Part shown: positions 9,385-17,357 of the stretch, piece after piece
Layout of the letters: each line of letters opens with the position of its first letter
Position numbering within the stretch: position 1 is the first letter of the stretch
Source of the DNA: Flavobacterium microcysteis
GTDB taxonomy: Bacteria > Bacteroidota > Bacteroidia > Flavobacteriales > Flavobacteriaceae
Reading direction: 5' to 3'
NCBI RefSeq assembly: GCF_006385255.1
Contig: NZ_VFJE01000056.1
Coordinates: 186,001 to 250,000, forward strand
Length of the DNA stretch: 64,000 nucleotides
The notes under the pieces: model-generated
Database searches by the model: none
What the model saw: only the letters and a program-made list of their open reading frames with translations
Told to the model about the DNA's origin: nothing
Position numbers and translations under genes: made by a program

Positions 9385-11163
9385 TCAATAATTTCGACAG
9401 TTTTCAAAAATTATTTGCAAGTTTTTTGCATCTATTTTGCTATAACGTTGTAGCTCTCCAACAGTTCCATGTTCGATAAATTCGTCTGGAATACCTAAAA
9501 TTTCTATCTTTTTGGTGTAATTGTTCTGAGCCGCAAATTCTGCTATAGCACTACCGAAACCTCCTTTTGCCGCTCCGTCCTCTAAAGTAATAATAACGTT
9601 ATGTGTATTAAAAATAGTATGAAGCATTGCTTCATCTAATGGTTTTACAAATGGAAAATCATAATGAGAGAAGTCTTTTGGGTCATCAATATTTACTAAA
9701 GCAGGAATAACATTGTTGCCAATCGATCCGGTAGAAAGGATAGCAATTCTATCGCCTTCTTTTAACAATTTTGCTTTTCCGATCTCAATTTTTTCAAAAG
9801 GTTTTTTCCAATCCACAATCACTCCACGGCCTCTAGGATAGCGGATAGCGATAGGATGCTCCAGCCCAAGCTGTGCGGTATATAACATATTACGGAGTCC
9901 TATTTCATTCATAGGAGCATAAACAATCATATTAGGAATACATCTCAAATAAGCAAGGTCAAAAGCGCCATGATGCGTGGCACCATCCTCACCAACCAAT
10001 CCGGCTCTGTCGAGACAAAAAATGACCGGAAGATTTTGTAAAGCCACATCGTGGATAACTTGGTCATAGGCTCTTTGTAAAAATGTTGAGTAAATATTGC
10101 AATACACAATCATTCCCTGGGTTGCCATTCCCGCTGCCAAGGTCACAGCATGCTGTTCTGCAATTCCAACGTCAAAAGCACGTTTCGGGAACACATCCAT
10201 CATAAATTTTAACGAACTGCCGCTTGGCATAGCAGGCGTAATTCCTACAATCTTTTCATTTTTCTCGGCCAATTCCAATATAGTCAAGCCAAAAACATCC
10301 TGAAATTTCGGTGGCAGATTTTCTTCTGATTTTGGAATGATTTCTCCGGTTAGCTTATCAAACTTCCCGGGTGCATGATATTTTACCTGATCTTTTTCAG
10401 CCTGCTCCAATCCTTTTCCCTTGGTGGTAATAATATGGAGGAATTTTGGTCCTTTGGTATTTTTTAATCGTTCTAGTTCTTTAATGACGGCAGTAATATC
10501 ATGACCGTCAATAGGGCCTGAATAATCAAAATTCAACGACTTTATCATGTTATTCTCCCGTGGGTTCTTTCCTTCCTTTACAGAAGTAAGATAATTTTTT
10601 AAAGCACCAACACTCGGGTCAATTCCTATGGCATTGTCATTTAAGATGACGAGCAGATTAGCATCGGTTACGCCGGCATGATTAAGACCTTCAAAAGCCA
10701 TTCCTGATGCGATAGAAGCATCTCCAACAACTGCAATATGATGTTTTTCAAAATCACCCGTCAGATTTGAAGCAATAGCCATTCCTAACGCAGCAGAAAT
10801 TGCGGTAGAAGAGTGTCCAACGCCAAAAGTGTCATACGGACTTTCACTTCTTTTTGGAAATCCGGAAATTCCGCCCCATTGCCTGTTGGTATCAAAATTG
10901 TCTTTTCGTCCGGTTAGGATCTTATGTCCGTATGCCTGATGCCCAACATCCCAGACCAATAAATCATCAGGTGTGTTGAAGACATAATGAAGGGCAATCG
11001 TCAACTCAATTACGCCCAGACTGGCACCAAGATGGCCTTCTTTGACAGAAACGATATCAATAATAAAATCACGCAGTTCACGTGCCAAAACAGGCAATTC
11101 AGCTTCGGTCAGCTTCCTCAGATCCTCAGGAGAATTTATATTTTGAAGGATGGTATAGTTCAT
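9385..11163 (-). CDS. dxs: 1-deoxy-D-xylulose-5-phosphate synthase
   Basis: Protein of 592 residues using thiamine diphosphate to condense pyruvate and glyceraldehyde 3-phosphate, the first step of the MEP isoprenoid pathway. The N-terminal half shows GHLGASLGVIELTIALH, WDVGHQAYGHKIL and the ThDP/Mg segment GDASIASGMAFE with ILNDNAIGIDPSVGAL. The central pyrimidine-domain Glu lies in GIAEQHAVTLAAG. The C-terminal domain has RYPRGRGV and LEDGAAKGGFGSAIAEF. Start MNYTILQ at 11163 is chosen over an upstream Met at 11181 because the family begins close to it and tadA diverges at 11212. Confidence 0.95.
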   Translation of the reverse strand: MNYTILQNINSPEDLRKLTEAELPVLARELRDFIIDIVSVKEGHLGASLGVIELTIALHYVFNTPDDLLVWDVGHQAYGHKILTGRKDNFDTNRQWGGISGFPKRSESPYDTFGVGHSSTAISAALGMAIASNLTGDFEKHHIAVVGDASIASGMAFEGLNHAGVTDANLLVILNDNAIGIDPSVGALKNYLTSVKEGKNPRENNMIKSLNFDYSGPIDGHDITAVIKELERLKNTKGPKFLHIITTKGKGLEQAEKDQVKYHAPGKFDKLTGEIIPKSEENLPPKFQDVFGLTILELAEKNEKIVGITPAMPSGSSLKFMMDVFPKRAFDVGIAEQHAVTLAAGMATQGMIVYCNIYSTFLQRAYDQVIHDVALQNLPVIFCLDRAGLVGEDGATHHGAFDLAYLRCIPNMIVYAPMNEIGLRNMLYTAQLGLEHPIAIRYPRGRGVIVDWKKPFEKIEIGKAKLLKEGDRIAILSTGSIGNNVIPALVNIDDPKDFSHYDFPFVKPLDEAMLHTIFNTHNVIITLEDGAAKGGFGSAIAEFAAQNNYTKKIEILGIPDEFIEHGTVGELQRYSKIDAKNLQIIFENCRNY

Positions 11164-11199
11164 TTCCAGATTAAAAACCAAATTTACGATATTGTTTTT

Positions 11200-11207
11200 T
11201 ATTTTTG
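11200..11207 (+). promoter_or_regulatory. -7 promoter element abutting the tadA start
   Basis: TATTTTTG fits TAnnTTTG and ends 4 bases before the tadA ATG, the same spacing as at the DUF3109 gene. It suggests a leaderless tadA transcript. It lies in the 48-bp divergent gap with dxs. Confidence 0.35.
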
Positions 11208-11211
11208 GGCT

Positions 11212-11655
11212 ATGGAAAACAGCAACACCGACGAATATTTCATGAAAAAGGCTTTACAGGAAGCTGAAGTCGCTTTTGAAAAAGGTGAAATCCCGGTCGG
11301 GGCCATTATAGTTGTTGAAAACCGTATCATTGCCAGAAGTCATAATCTTACTGAAATGTTGAATGATGTAACAGCACATGCCGAAATGCAATCAATTACA
11401 GCGGCGGCCAATTTTTTAGGAGGAAAATACCTTAAGAATTGCACTTTATATGTTACATTAGAGCCTTGCCAGATGTGTGCCGGAGCTTTGTATTGGAGCC
11501 AAATTTCCAGAATCGTTTTTGGAGCCAGAGACGAACAGAGAGGATACATGGCTTTAGGAACAAAATTGCATCCAAAAACAGTCGTGGAATATGGTGTTTT
11601 AGAAGCAGAAGCTTCCAGTTTGATGAAGCGTTTTTTTCTGGAAAAACGCAAATAA
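11212..11655 (+). CDS. tadA: tRNA-specific adenosine(34) deaminase
   Basis: Protein of 147 residues in the cytidine/deoxycytidylate deaminase fold that converts A34 to inosine in tRNA-Arg(ACG). The zinc site is clear: HAEMQSI (His and catalytic Glu, about residues 57-59) and PCQMCAGAL (two Cys, about 87-90). The frame is open from 10987, but that region is antisense to dxs. MENSNTDEYFMKKAL at 11212 is the usual family start. Confidence 0.93.
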   Translation: MENSNTDEYFMKKALQEAEVAFEKGEIPVGAIIVVENRIIARSHNLTEMLNDVTAHAEMQSITAAANFLGGKYLKNCTLYVTLEPCQMCAGALYWSQISRIVFGARDEQRGYMALGTKLHPKTVVEYGVLEAEASSLMKRFFLEKRK

Positions 11656-11669
11656 AAATTCTCCCCCAA

Positions 11670-11698
11670 AAGAAAAAATTAGGCATGATTTTTTTCTT
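11670..11698 (+). terminator. AT-rich terminator-like hairpin after tadA
   Basis: AAGAAAAAAT (11670-11679) pairs with the ATTTTTTTCTT run (11688-11698) around TAGGCATG. It lies 15 bp past the tadA stop. The stem is weak because it is nearly all A-T. Confidence 0.4.
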
Positions 11699-11729
11699 GT
11701 TAAAAATTTAAAAATTAATCCTATATTTA
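11697..11729 (+). promoter_or_regulatory. Candidate promoter of the alpha-2-macroglobulin gene
   Basis: TTG at 11697-11699 and TATATTTA at 11722-11729 (one mismatch to TAnnTTTG) are separated by 22 bp, about 85 bp before the start codon at 11814. Confidence 0.35.
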
Positions 11730-11813
11730 GTACAATAAAGACAAGGATTATTCAGTTATGCTGAAAATGTCACTAAGGACAAAACCTACGTTCAATTTTT
11801 AATCAATCATTCT

Positions 11814-14800
11814 ATGAGAACTGGAAAACTAATACTGTTGGTTTCGGTGTTTTTTTTGTTAAATGCGTGTAGAAAATCTTCGCCTGAAGATTTTGATTCA
11901 GATTTTTCGCTTTATCGCGATTATGTTACTAGTTTCTCGTCGGGAATGATTTCCGCAAACTCTGATATTCAGGTTGGCTTAGCGTTCTCAAAAGCAGAAT
12001 GGAAGCCTAATCAGGAATTAGACGAGGATATTTTTGATATTTCTCCTAGTGTTAGCGGTAAGGTCGTCGTATTACCTAATAACATTCTGGCATTCCAGCC
12101 AAAGAAAAAGCTAAAACAGGGTGAGCAATATCAGGTTACACTTCACCTGGATAAATTGATTGATGTTCCAAAAGAATTGGCTGATTTTAATTTTACAGTT
12201 AAAACCGTTGAACAGGATTTCAAAGTTGAAATTCAGGATTTGCAGTCGTATACAAAAGACACTCAATTCCTGAACATGGTCTTGAAATCTGCAGATAATA
12301 TGGATTTGGAAACAGCCAAAAAATTGGTGTCTGCTACACAGAACGGTAAGGAATTACCAATTAAATTCAATGATAAGGGGAGTTCTCCAACGGAGTTTTC
12401 CTTTGTTATCGACCAGATACAAAGAGGAACGGACGATAGCAAAATTATAATCAAATGGGATGGAAGTTCGGTCGATATAGACCAAAAAGGAGAAAAAGAA
12501 TTTACAATACCGGGCAAAAATAATTTTACCATTGTAGACGTAAGAATCGGTGATGAAAATAACCAATCAGTTCGAATCAATTTCTCAGATCCATTAAAAA
12601 AGGACCAGAATTTCAGTGGTTTGGTAGCTCTTGAAACAGCAAATAATCTACGCTATGCAGTAGATGGAAACGTATTGAAAGTGTTTTCGGATGTAGCGCT
12701 TGATGGTAAATTATTGTTGGAAGTATTCCAAGGAATTGAAAATACCGATGGCTATAAAATGAAAAAAGGCTATGCTGCAAAAATTACTTTTGAGCAGATC
12801 AAGCCTGAAGTACGATTTGTAAAAAGCGGTACCATCCTGCCAAGTTCCCACAACCTAAAAGTAAACTTTGAAGCGGCCAATTTGAAAAAAGTGGACGTTA
12901 AAGTGTACCGTATTTTTGAAAACAACGTACTCCAATTTTTACAGGATAACGAATTGAATGGCAATTATGATTTGAGAAAAGTGGCGCTTCCAATAGCGAA
13001 AAAGACGCTGGAGCTGACAACCAATAAACTCGCCAATTACAAAAAATGGAATACCTATTCATTGGATTTATCTACCTTAATCAAACCAGAACAAGGAGCG
13101 ATTTACCGAGTGGAGTTTACCATCAAAAGATCCTATTCTCTATATACCTGCGATACTCCTGCTGAGGAAGAGCCAGTAGATGAAGATGAGGAACCGGAAG
13201 ATTTTTCTACCTACGATTCTTTTGATTATGACTACTATGACTATGATTACGACTGGAACGAAAGAGACAATCCTTGTAATAAATCCTACTATTCCAACAA
13301 TAAGGTGGCCACAAACATATTGGCTACAGATTTGGGTGTTATCGTAAAACGTGGTGAAAACGGTTCGTATTTCTTCGCTGTCAATAATATCGTAACAACC
13401 GAGCCGGTTTCGGGTGCAACAGTTGAATTGTATAACTACCAAAAACAAAAATTGGTATCTGAAACTACCGATGGCGATGGTATCGTGAATTTTAGTACTG
13501 ATAAAAAAGCATTTTTTGCGATAATCAAAAAAGACAAAAACACGACCTATGTCAAACTGGATGATGGAAATTCACAGTCAGTCAGTAATTTTAATGTAGA
13601 TGGTGAAGCCATCCAAAAAGGACTGAAAGGATTTATTTATGGAGAAAGAGGCGTATGGCGCCCGGGCGATACGATTTACCTATCATTCATCCTGAACGAT
13701 AAATCAAGCAGACTGCCAAATACCCACCCGATTAAATTAAAACTGACAGATCCGAATGGAAAAGTAATCTATCAGAAAGTACAGAAATACACAGACAAGA
13801 ATCATTACAAATTCGCTTTCAAAACACAGCCAAATGCACCAACCGGAAATTATGAAGCGGTTGTTTCTGTAGGAGGTGCCCGTTTTTATAAAGCGGTAAA
13901 AATTGAAACCATCAAGCCAAACCGATTGAAAATCAAAAATGGTTTTGACGGAAAAATGCTATCAGCTTTCCATAAAAATGATGCCAGGGTTGATGTAGCC
14001 TGGTTGCATGGAGCTGTTGCAAAAGATTTGAAACTGGAAATGCAGGCGAAATTTACGCAGCAAAAAACTACGTTTAAAAATTATAGCAAATATGTTTTTG
14101 ACGATCCGGCACGTAAGTTTTCTACAGAAGAAGTAAACATCTATTCCGGAAAAATCGACGAAACCGGAAAAGCGAATGTCAGCATCCAGCCAAGATTACA
14201 GTCGCAAGCACCGGGAATGCTAAAAGCAGCATTTATTACCAAAGTGTATGAAAACGGAGGTGATTTCAGTACAGATGTCATCACGGCAACGTATTCCCCG
14301 TTCCAAACCTATGTGGGAATAAAAACCCCGGAGCCAAATAAATACGGAATGCTCGAAACTGGAAAAAGCAATGCGTTTGATGTAGTGACGGTTGATGAAA
14401 ACGGAAGGCCAAAAGCGGTCAGAAATCTGGAAGTAAGAGTCTATAAGGTAGATTGGCGCTGGTGGTGGGATGCTTCTGACGATTTGTCAAATTACAGCAG
14501 TTCAACAACAAATACTCCATTCTATTCTCAGGTAGTGAATACAGACGGTTCCGGTAAGGCACGTTTCCAATTTAAGACAACCGACGATGAATGGGGACGC
14601 TACCTGGTAAGAGTTACAGATCCTAACGGCGGACATTCGTCAGGTGAAACTGTAATGATTGACTGGCCAATTTGGTCTGGAAAAACAAGAAATAGTACCG
14701 GAGCAGAAGCAAAAATGCTGGTGTTTTCAGCAGATAAAGAAAAATATAATGTTGGTGAAAAAGCAATTGTTTCTTTCCCGTCAAGTGAAGGTGGACGTGC

Positions 14801-17306
14801 TTTGATTTCACTTGAAAGTGGCGCACAGGTAGTTCAGACATTATGGGCAGAAAGTAAAAAAGGTGAAACGCAGGTTGAAATTCCAATTACTTCGAAGATG
14901 GCGCCTAACGTTTATATCCATATCACGTTATTGCAACCTCATGCCTCTACAAAAAATGACTCGCCAATTCGTCTGTATGGAATTGTTCCGATTGAAGTGG
15001 TGGATAAAAACACAGTTTTAGAACCGCAGATAGCCATGCCGGAAGTCTTAAAGCCCGAACAGAAAACAACAATAAAAGTAAGCGAGAAGAATGGAAAGGC
15101 AATGACCTATACCATAGCAATTGTTGATGAAGGATTGTTGGATCTTACCCGATTTAAGACACCAAATGCCTGGAACAGTTTTTATTCAAGAGAAGCCTTG
15201 GGTGTAAAAACATGGGATATTTATGATGATGTCATAGGAGCTTATGGTGGTAAGGTAAATCAGATTTTCAGTATTGGAGGTGACGAAGATTTAGGCGGCG
15301 GACAGGCTAAAAAAGCCAACCGATTTAAACCGGTCGTGATTTATCTTGGGCCTTATTCCTTGTCAAAAGGACAAACAAAATCACATGAGATTGCGCTTCC
15401 GAAATATGTTGGTTCCGTAAGGACAATGGTCGTAGCAGGTGATGCGCAAACGAGTGCCTATGGAAGTGTTGAAAAAACAACTCCGGTTAGAAATCCGCTG
15501 ATGATATTGGCATCATTGCCAAGAAAAGTTTCTCCGGGTGAAAAAGTAACCTTGCCGGTAACCGTTTTTGCAATGGAAAAACATGTTAAAAATGTTACCC
15601 TGCAATTGAAAACAAACAACGGTTTCCGCATAATTGGAAATTCAAAACAGACACTATCGTTTGCACAGCCTGACGAAAAAATTGCCTATTTTGATTTGAA
15701 TGTTGGCGATTTGACCGGAATTGGAAAAGTTACGGTGGTAGCCACTTCCGGAAAAGAAAAAGCCAGTTTTGATGTAGAATTGGATATCCTAAACCCGAAT
15801 CCAGTAACACAGGATTATAAAGAATTGGTATTGGAACCAAATAGTTCAGGAACCATCAACTGGGATGCTTTTGGTGTAGCGGGAACAAATACAGCAAAAC
15901 TGGAAGTATCAGCATTTCCTTCAATGGATTTTAACAAGCGACTTGACTATCTGATTCAATATCCGCACGGATGTCTGGAACAAACTACATCTAGTGTATT
16001 CCCACAATTGTATTTGGGTGATATTGCCGATGTAGATGCAGCCAGAAAAGCTAAAATCCAAAAGAATATCACGGCAGGAATCCAAAAACTGGCACAGTTC
16101 CAATTGGCTAACGGAGGATTTGCCTATTGGCAAGGAAATCAAACGCCAGATGATTGGAGTACGACCTATGTAGGACACTTCCTGATTGAAGCGGAAAGAA
16201 AGGGCTATGCGCTTCCTGCTAACCTGAAAAAACAATGGATTGCCTATCAGTCAAAAACGGCAAAACAATGGCGCTATAACGAAGGCTACCGTAATGATTT
16301 TGCACAATCGTACAGACTGTATACCTTGGCATTGGCAGGTAACCCGGATTTGTCTTCGATGAACAGACTTAGAGAAACTTCAGGAATTACCAACGATACC
16401 AAACTAAGACTTGCTGCTACTTATGCTTTAGCCGGACAGAAGAATGTAGGAATGACATTGCTGGCACAAAGCAAAATAGATGAAGAATCTTTGTATGGCT
16501 ATTACTATTATTATGGTTCTAGCGAAAGAAACCGAGCTATGGCTTTGGAAACCTTGCTGTTGTTAGGAAGAAAAACAGAAGCCTTTACTATGGCAACTAA
16601 ACTGGCAAAAGAAATGTCTTCAAACCAATGGATGTCGACACAGACTACCGCTTATTGCTTGTATGCGATGTCGAAATTTGCACAACAAAACGGTACAAAA
16701 GGAATTGATGTAAGCTTTACTAGCAAAGGCAAAGCGGAAACGATAAAAACGGCCAAGACATTTGCTGATAGAACCTTGCAGGTTTCCGGAAGCGGAAATA
16801 CAGTTACGGTTAAAAATAATAAAAATACGACGCTTTACATAAAAGTGATTACGAGTGGAATCTTGCCAATTGGTCAGGAGCAAACCGAACAAAGAGGATT
16901 ATCTACAGATATTACGTTCCGTGACAGAAAAGGAAATGCCATCAGTGTAGCTTCATTGGCGCAAGGAACAGAGTTTGTTGCAGAAGTTACAGTTTTCAAT
17001 ACCAAAGGCGAATCGGTTGAAAACGTTGCGCTGACACAGATTATTCCATCCGGTTGGGAAATTGTCAACACACGTTTTACAGACTATGGAAGTTTCGCTG
17101 ATAACAAAGTGGATTATACAGATATCCGAGACGACCGTACGAATTTTTATTTTACGCTGAGATCGAATGAAACCAAAACCTTCAAGATTCTTCTGAACGC
17201 ATCTTACTTAGGGAAATATTACCTTCCTGGAGTACAGTGCGAGGCGATGTATGACAATTCATATTTTGCCAGAACACAAGGACAATGGGTTAATGTAGTA
17301 AAATAA
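11814..17306 (+). CDS. Alpha-2-macroglobulin family lipoprotein
   Basis: Very large exported protein of 1830 residues. The N-terminus is a lipoprotein signal with lipobox LLNAC (Cys about residue 19). The body follows the bacterial alpha-2-macroglobulin plan: repeated MG beta domains, a bait-like middle (about 1000-1300) and the thioester motif GCLEQ with Cys1387 and Gln1390, then an alpha-helical TED domain. An acidic, Asp/Tyr-rich stretch near 450-480 (DYDYYDYDYDW) is unusual. The family traps foreign proteases in the periplasm. The next gene encodes PBP1C, the classic bacterial partner, suggesting joint cell-wall protection and repair. Confidence 0.93.
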   Translation: MRTGKLILLVSVFFLLNACRKSSPEDFDSDFSLYRDYVTSFSSGMISANSDIQVGLAFSKAEWKPNQELDEDIFDISPSVSGKVVVLPNNILAFQPKKKLKQGEQYQVTLHLDKLIDVPKELADFNFTVKTVEQDFKVEIQDLQSYTKDTQFLNMVLKSADNMDLETAKKLVSATQNGKELPIKFNDKGSSPTEFSFVIDQIQRGTDDSKIIIKWDGSSVDIDQKGEKEFTIPGKNNFTIVDVRIGDENNQSVRINFSDPLKKDQNFSGLVALETANNLRYAVDGNVLKVFSDVALDGKLLLEVFQGIENTDGYKMKKGYAAKITFEQIKPEVRFVKSGTILPSSHNLKVNFEAANLKKVDVKVYRIFENNVLQFLQDNELNGNYDLRKVALPIAKKTLELTTNKLANYKKWNTYSLDLSTLIKPEQGAIYRVEFTIKRSYSLYTCDTPAEEEPVDEDEEPEDFSTYDSFDYDYYDYDYDWNERDNPCNKSYYSNNKVATNILATDLGVIVKRGENGSYFFAVNNIVTTEPVSGATVELYNYQKQKLVSETTDGDGIVNFSTDKKAFFAIIKKDKNTTYVKLDDGNSQSVSNFNVDGEAIQKGLKGFIYGERGVWRPGDTIYLSFILNDKSSRLPNTHPIKLKLTDPNGKVIYQKVQKYTDKNHYKFAFKTQPNAPTGNYEAVVSVGGARFYKAVKIETIKPNRLKIKNGFDGKMLSAFHKNDARVDVAWLHGAVAKDLKLEMQAKFTQQKTTFKNYSKYVFDDPARKFSTEEVNIYSGKIDETGKANVSIQPRLQSQAPGMLKAAFITKVYENGGDFSTDVITATYSPFQTYVGIKTPEPNKYGMLETGKSNAFDVVTVDENGRPKAVRNLEVRVYKVDWRWWWDASDDLSNYSSSTTNTPFYSQVVNTDGSGKARFQFKTTDDEWGRYLVRVTDPNGGHSSGETVMIDWPIWSGKTRNSTGAEAKMLVFSADKEKYNVGEKAIVSFPSSEGGRALISLESGAQVVQTLWAESKKGETQVEIPITSKMAPNVYIHITLLQPHASTKNDSPIRLYGIVPIEVVDKNTVLEPQIAMPEVLKPEQKTTIKVSEKNGKAMTYTIAIVDEGLLDLTRFKTPNAWNSFYSREALGVKTWDIYDDVIGAYGGKVNQIFSIGGDEDLGGGQAKKANRFKPVVIYLGPYSLSKGQTKSHEIALPKYVGSVRTMVVAGDAQTSAYGSVEKTTPVRNPLMILASLPRKVSPGEKVTLPVTVFAMEKHVKNVTLQLKTNNGFRIIGNSKQTLSFAQPDEKIAYFDLNVGDLTGIGKVTVVATSGKEKASFDVELDILNPNPVTQDYKELVLEPNSSGTINWDAFGVAGTNTAKLEVSAFPSMDFNKRLDYLIQYPHGCLEQTTSSVFPQLYLGDIADVDAARKAKIQKNITAGIQKLAQFQLANGGFAYWQGNQTPDDWSTTYVGHFLIEAERKGYALPANLKKQWIAYQSKTAKQWRYNEGYRNDFAQSYRLYTLALAGNPDLSSMNRLRETSGITNDTKLRLAATYALAGQKNVGMTLLAQSKIDEESLYGYYYYYGSSERNRAMALETLLLLGRKTEAFTMATKLAKEMSSNQWMSTQTTAYCLYAMSKFAQQNGTKGIDVSFTSKGKAETIKTAKTFADRTLQVSGSGNTVTVKNNKNTTLYIKVITSGILPIGQEQTEQRGLSTDITFRDRKGNAISVASLAQGTEFVAEVTVFNTKGESVENVALTQIIPSGWEIVNTRFTDYGSFADNKVDYTDIRDDRTNFYFTLRSNETKTFKILLNASYLGKYYLPGVQCEAMYDNSYFARTQGQWVNVVK

Positions 17307-17357
17307 GCACCTTGAAAGTAAAGACTTCTGTAAAGAAGCCTAATAGTTAAGCTGGAA

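Noticed and set aside
10987..11211. Upstream extension of the tadA reading frame
   Set aside because: It is antisense to the conserved dxs N-terminus, and the family start is at 11212.
16620..16892. Minus-strand open frames inside the macroglobulin gene
   Set aside because: They lie entirely within a well-supported coding sequence and have no recognisable domain.
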